NCBI RefSeq assembly: GCF_002902905.1
Contig: NZ_CP026124.1
Coordinates: forward strand, 186,001-250,000
From: Achromobacter sp. AONIH1
GTDB lineage: Bacteria > Pseudomonadota > Gammaproteobacteria > Burkholderiales > Burkholderiaceae_B
DNA length: 64,000 nt
Reading direction: 5' to 3'
Shown: positions 60,443-64,000 of the stretch, in pieces
How positions within the stretch are numbered: the first letter of the stretch is position 1
How the letters are laid out: each line of letters opens with the position of its first letter
The notes under the pieces: model-generated
The model's input: the letters and a program-made list of their open reading frames with translations, nothing else
Database searches by the model: none
Told to the model about the DNA's origin: nothing
Program-made: the position numbers and the translations under genes

Positions 60443-61585
60443 ATGCTGAACCTGAGCCCGCTTTTCTTTACCACCGTCGATGACGAATCCTGCATGCATG
60501 ACGAGCTGGATCTGTCGCCCGAGCAACGAGCCTGGATCGCCAGCGCCCGAAATGATGTCAGGAACTGCCTTCGCACCGGAATTCCGCGCGTGCTGCGCGA
60601 ACGCGGGTACACGGACGACGTGCCGCAGCCACGCTTCTTCACGCAAGGATCGTGGGCGTACAAGACCTTGAACGGCCCGGCACAACGGCCCCAGCAGGCG
60701 GATGTCGATGATGGTTGCTATCTGCCGTTGAGTTTTGTCTCGCAGACGAAGCGTCCCAGCAGGGCCACAACGGTGTTCTTTGCAGCTGCTGAAGAAGCCT
60801 TGAGGCTGTTGGTCGAGGAGAAGCACTGGAAGCTTGTCACCGACAAGCCGACATGCATCCGGATTGTCATTGCGGCCTATGCCCACATCGACATTCCGTT
60901 GTACGCCATCCCCGACGAAGAATTCGTCACGCTCGCGAAAGCCTCGATGGAGCGATACGGCTATGACTCGCTGACGGAGGCGGTGAACATGGCAGAGCGG
61001 GATGCCTGGACGGCATTGCCCGCTGATAAAGTGCTCCTGGCTCACCGCGAGTGCAACTGGATGCCCTCCGACCCCAGGCCTGTGAAGGAATGGTTTTTGG
61101 GCGAGGTGGAGGCCAAGGGCGAACAGTTCCGCCGCGTGATTCGCTACTTGAAGGCGTTTCGCGATTGGCGGTGGTCGAGCGGTGGACCGGCTTCGATTCT
61201 GTTGATGGCCGCTGCGGCTCCGCTATTCGAGAAGCGGGATCGGCGCGACGACCTGGCGTTGCTGGATGTCGTCGCGGCATTGCCGGCCCGGCTGCGCGCG
61301 GGGGTGAACAACCCCGTTGATGAGTCGGAGTCGCTTACTGCACGCCTTGGTAAAGAGGGCGTCGAAGAGGCTGCGAAAGCGTTCGAAGCATTCGAAAAAG
61401 TGCTGCGCGGAGCCACCAACGCCGGCAGCCCTTCACAGGCCTGCGTCTGGATGCAAGGCGAATTCGGTCCGCGTTTTCCGAACGAGCCGGACCGGGTCAA
61501 GGTGGTATCCGTTGTCGCCACCATTGCCGCAGCGCCGGCTACGGCTGGTCCGAGCGAATTGGTCGGGCGCACGAAGGCCGGATGA
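60443..61585 (+). CDS. CBASS CD-NTase, DncV-type (cGAMP synthase)
   Basis: A 380-residue cGAS/DncV-like nucleotidyltransferase of clade A. Gly69-Ser70 in FFTQGSW, Asp87 and Asp89 in ADVDDG, and Asp150 in [10 protein letters not shown] form the active site, and the flanking sequence follows Vibrio DncV closely ([19 protein letters not shown]). It should make 3'3'-cGAMP upon phage infection. The C-terminus ends in Ala-Gly, as needed for Cap2 conjugation of the terminal glycine. The start overlaps the capV stop by 7 bases. Confidence 0.9.
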   Translation: MLNLSPLFFTTVDDESCMHDELDLSPEQRAWIASARNDVRNCLRTGIPRVLRERGYTDDVPQPRFFTQGSWAYKTLNGPAQRPQQADVDDGCYLPLSFVSQTKRPSRATTVFFAAAEEALRLLVEEKHWKLVTDKPTCIRIVIAAYAHIDIPLYAIPDEEFVTLAKASMERYGYDSLTEAVNMAERDAWTALPADKVLLAHRECNWMPSDPRPVKEWFLGEVEAKGEQFRRVIRYLKAFRDWRWSSGGPASILLMAAAAPLFEKRDRRDDLALLDVVAALPARLRAGVNNPVDESESLTARLGKEGVEEAAKAFEAFEKVLRGATNAGSPSQACVWMQGEFGPRFPNEPDRVKVVSVVATIAAAPATAGPSELVGRTKAG

Positions 61586-63210
61586 GCAGCGTCGCCGTGG
61601 TCTCCGATGTGGTCGAAGCCTTCAGGCTGCAAGGCTTCGAGTTTGTCGGCAAGACGGACGACGGCTGGTTCAAGCTGAGGGGGCCGTTGATCCCGTGCGG
61701 CGCGGACGATGGCATTCCATGTGAGGTTCAGCTCGACCCTACCTTCTTCGACCTGCCTCGCATTCGGCTGCTCGAAATTCCGCCTGAACTGCCCAATGCA
61801 GTTCCTCATCTTGGCGCGGAGGGCGGCCTTTGCTATCTGGCCAAGGGAACTGTCGTGCTGGACATCTACGATCCTGTAGGGCAGTCCTTGGCGTGCCTGC
61901 AACGGGCGGCAGCGGTGCTCGGGCAGATCTTGAAGGGCGAGATGATCGAAGATCTCGCCGAAGAGTTCTTTGCCTACTGGAACGGCTGGCTTTGTTTTGT
62001 GGACATGCAAGGCGAAGATCTGGGGCGACAAAACTGTATCGTTGCGCAAGCCAATGGGAATCCACTCTGGTTCATCACCGACAACGAAGATCGAACAACA
62101 AGAAAGTTGCATTCACTCGGCTACCAGGTCACTGATAAAACGGTGCTGACATACCGGGTCAAGACCACCGCGCAACCCCGCCCACTAACCAGCCACTGGC
62201 CCCCCGAAACGGTGGGGGACGTCTTGGCTTGGCAAAGCACCCTGGACCCACGGTGTCGGCGCAAGATTCACGAACGAATCAAGGAAGGGCAAAGCAAAAA
62301 AGCAAATGGCGTCCTGATCATCATCGAATCGCCACTGATGACCTACGGCTTTGCCGTGCTCTTTGACCACCAAGTGAGTCAAAAGACCAAGCTTGCTGAT
62401 CGCAGGGATTCGAGTTTTGGGCTGAAGGTAATGCCCGTCTCAGTGATCAGGATCGATGACCGGTATCTGGCCCAGCGCAACATCCCCAAGTCGAAAACGT
62501 TGGCGGGGAAACGAATCGCACTTGTGGGTTGCGGCACGATCGGCGGATACCTCTCGGACATGCTGGTCAAGGCCGGGGCAGGATCATGCGGAGGGAAACT
62601 CACGCTGGTGGATTTTGATGGCCTCCTTCCACAGAACATCGGACGGCATCGGCTCGGCTTCCCGGACCTGTTGTCGAACAAGGCTGAGGCGATGGCGAAG
62701 GAACTCAAGCGCTTGTCGCCAGGCGTCGAGGTTCATGCGCTCCCCGTGGACGTGAGACAGGCCCAACTGGGAAAGCTGGACCTACTCATCGATGCCACCG
62801 GCGAAGAATCCCTCGGGCATTGGCTGTGCGGCCGCTACAGGGCTCCCACGCCCATGCTTTCTGTTTGGATCGAAGGGCCGGGAACGGCTGTGCGTGCGCT
62901 CCTGAGAACGAACGCATCGGGTGCGTGCTACCGATGCCTATGGCAGAGCCACAGAAGAGGCGAACTTCGCTCGACCATTGATGCTCTGCCTAACATCTTG
63001 GCAGGCCACGGGTGCGAGGGCTTGTATGTGCCATTTCCGGCTTCGGTGTCGGTGCAGGCAGCCAGCTTGGGTGCTGAGATGGCCCTTGATTGGGTCAAGG
63101 GCGTCCACTCTCCTGCATTGCGGACCCGGCTGATCGACCAGACCCATCATCTGGCCACGCCTGACTGCGATCCTCTGCGAGATCATGATTGCCCTCTATG
63201 CAATTCCTAG
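61582..63210 (+). CDS. cap2: Cap2: E2-E1 ubiquitin-like conjugation enzyme of CBASS
   Basis: A 542-residue fusion. The E2-like domain has its Cys84 in GGLCYL, a linker follows, and the E1/ThiF domain starts near 305 with the ATP loop GCGTIGG (316-322). It has a probable catalytic Cys478 in GHGCEG and zinc pairs Cys449/452 and Cys537/540. Cap2 attaches the CD-NTase C-terminus to targets and raises its activity. It is coupled to the CD-NTase by ATGA. This gene defines the operon as type II (long form). Confidence 0.9.
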   Translation: MSSVAVVSDVVEAFRLQGFEFVGKTDDGWFKLRGPLIPCGADDGIPCEVQLDPTFFDLPRIRLLEIPPELPNAVPHLGAEGGLCYLAKGTVVLDIYDPVGQSLACLQRAAAVLGQILKGEMIEDLAEEFFAYWNGWLCFVDMQGEDLGRQNCIVAQANGNPLWFITDNEDRTTRKLHSLGYQVTDKTVLTYRVKTTAQPRPLTSHWPPETVGDVLAWQSTLDPRCRRKIHERIKEGQSKKANGVLIIIESPLMTYGFAVLFDHQVSQKTKLADRRDSSFGLKVMPVSVIRIDDRYLAQRNIPKSKTLAGKRIALVGCGTIGGYLSDMLVKAGAGSCGGKLTLVDFDGLLPQNIGRHRLGFPDLLSNKAEAMAKELKRLSPGVEVHALPVDVRQAQLGKLDLLIDATGEESLGHWLCGRYRAPTPMLSVWIEGPGTAVRALLRTNASGACYRCLWQSHRRGELRSTIDALPNILAGHGCEGLYVPFPASVSVQAASLGAEMALDWVKGVHSPALRTRLIDQTHHLATPDCDPLRDHDCPLCNS

Positions 63211-63674
63211 GGTCCTGGGCAACTGGCGACAAGAGCAGGTTGCTGCATTTTTCGACCCAGACGCTGGAGACATTCAGTCAGCATATCCAGGCTAGTGATG
63301 CCGACTGCGAAGCGGGCGGACTCTTGCTTGGTTCTGTACATGGAGCCCATTTGCTCATTGAGCAGGCGACGGTTCCTACCGCGTGGGACAAGCGGTTTCG
63401 CTATCTGTTCGAGCGGATGCCGTTTGGTCATGAGGCTATTGCGTTGTCGCGATGGACGGCGAGTCAGGGAACTGTCCGCTATTTAGGCGAATGGCATACC
63501 CACCCGGAAGACCATCCCCAGCCTTCTAGCCTTGACAGATCTGAATGGACTTTGTTGGCAGCGCAGCGTCGGGACAAGCGGCCAGTGCTCGCTGTCATCA
63601 TCGGGCGTAGATCTCTGTATGCAGAGTTGGTGCCGAGATCAGGCGAAGGGTCGATATTCTTCCCCGTGGAGTAG
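63198..63674 (+). CDS. cap3: Cap3: JAB/JAMM isopeptidase of CBASS
   Basis: A 158-residue JAMM zinc isopeptidase. Glu38 is in CEAGGLLLGS, and His100, His102, Ser110 and Asp113 are in EWHTHPEDHPQPSSLD, which is the full HxHx7Sx2D motif. Cap3 removes CD-NTase conjugates and opposes Cap2. ATG 63198 overlaps the cap2 end by 13 bases. An in-frame TTG at 63189 is less likely. Confidence 0.9.
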   Translation: MQFLGSWATGDKSRLLHFSTQTLETFSQHIQASDADCEAGGLLLGSVHGAHLLIEQATVPTAWDKRFRYLFERMPFGHEAIALSRWTASQGTVRYLGEWHTHPEDHPQPSSLDRSEWTLLAAQRRDKRPVLAVIIGRRSLYAELVPRSGEGSIFFPVE

Positions 63675-63879
63675 AGCACTAGCGCAACAACCATCATCGT
63701 CTTGACTTGCACCTCCACTCAGACGGTAGTGCATTAAAGACGACGTCATCGGGGAAATTCCTTCCTCTGCAGCGGAGTTTGCCGCGGAAAGCGGTGGCTG
63801 GCCGGTTCCGATTGATTGCGGCGCCGGAAGACCGGCCGTTTGAGCATCGAGCCATCCGCATCCCTCGGAGAACGGCTCG

Positions 63880-64000
63880 ATGGAAACCACTCGCAATCCC
63901 GCGCAGGTTCGGCGCTTCGCCGTCGAGGCACCCTGGGCCGTGCGTGTTGCCGCGCTGCTGCTTGCCGCTGCCGGATTGCAGCCCGCCATCGCCGCTGACG
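63880..64000 (+). CDS. Start of the next conjugation gene (probably RAQPRD type), cut by the window edge
   Basis: Forty visible codons: a short N-terminus (METTRNPAQVRRFAVEAPW) and a signal peptide (AALLLAAAGLQPAIA-AD). GGAG precedes ATG 63880. In PFGI-1/ICEclc-type operons a small exported RAQPRD (TIGR01690) protein follows TIGR03747. The position and signal peptide fit, but the diagnostic part lies outside the window. Confidence 0.45.
   Translation, partial: METTRNPAQVRRFAVEAPWAVRVAALLLAAAGLQPAIAAD

Larger units (their letters stand above)
58266..60449 (+). pseudogene. capV: capV patatin phospholipase effector, split by an IS5-group element
   Basis: Joining 58266-58770 with 59953-60449 restores one frame of 333 residues, a CapV-type patatin. 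The oxyanion loop GGGYRG is at 14-19, the catalytic Ser48 lies in GTSAGG and the catalytic Asp178 in FADGG. CapV is activated by 3'3'-cGAMP and degrades the inner membrane. The insertion lies after residue 168, so Ser and Asp are on separate pieces and the effector cannot work. The truncated N-terminal frame ends in IS sequence at 58811. Precise loss of the IS plus one CTAG copy would restore the gene. Confidence 0.85.

Overview
The window is high-GC DNA with the gene families and codon style of a beta- or gammaproteobacterium. Burkholderiales such as Achromobacter or Bordetella, or Pseudomonas, are likely. No rRNA or housekeeping gene is present to fix the genus. Most of the window is a mobile island: a large ICEclc/PAGI-2/PFGI-1-type integrative and conjugative element (ICE).

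Layout. (1) 1-4.3 kb looks chromosomal: the end of an MFS exporter gene, a SnoaL-like protein, small proteins, a secreted HAF-repeat protein and a secreted EF-hand-like protein. (2) 4.6-6.85 kb holds a hipBA toxin-antitoxin pair between two degenerate copies of a tRNA-Gly 3' end, with an N-terminal integrase fragment. This looks like the remnant of an element in tandem with the ICE, whose left boundary is probably near 6.83 kb. (3) 7.0-24.5 kb, mostly on the minus strand, is a near-complete transmissible locus of stress tolerance (tLST). It runs from an HTH regulator, Hsp20 and ClpK through cardiolipin synthase, FtsH, a frameshifted Hsp20, two YfdX proteins, HdeD, a sigma-like protein, thioredoxin, KefB, PsiE and an M48 protease to a DegP-type protease. 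LysR genes lie on both sides, and IS110 and IS66 fragments sit upstream of its promoter. (4) 27-37 kb is the ICE control and replication module: AlpA, ParA, a HicA-like Shi, ParB, DUF2857, a STY4528-type protein, TIGR03761, DUF3158, SSB and topoisomerase III. (5) 38-50 kb is the accessory block of DUF genes, a methyltransferase and an SF2 helicase. (6) 50.3-56.4 kb is the start of the conjugation operon: PilL, TIGR03759, transglycosylase, TIGR03765, TraD and TIGR03747. (7) 56.5-63.7 kb is a type II CBASS antiphage locus placed inside that operon. The next conjugation gene begins at 63,880.

How the parts work together. The tLST protects proteins and envelope against heat, acid and oxidants. 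The par/alpA block resembles the ICEclc transfer-competence control operon. The CBASS locus has a CapH/CapP-like control pair, a DUF2188 protein, a patatin phospholipase effector (CapV), a DncV-type nucleotidyltransferase, Cap2 and Cap3. The effector gene is split by an IS5-group element with a clean CTAG target duplication, so the system as sequenced should sense but not kill.

The most novel signals are noncoding. Four dispersed copies of an ~80-nt element in leaders of ICE accessory genes fold into three successive hairpins with compensatory base changes, so they are very likely a structured RNA. An array of DnaA-like boxes and 15-bp palindromic iterons lies inside the STY4528-type gene and looks like an embedded replication origin. 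Almost every gene from 38 to 48 kb has its own private hairpin just upstream of its ribosome binding site.
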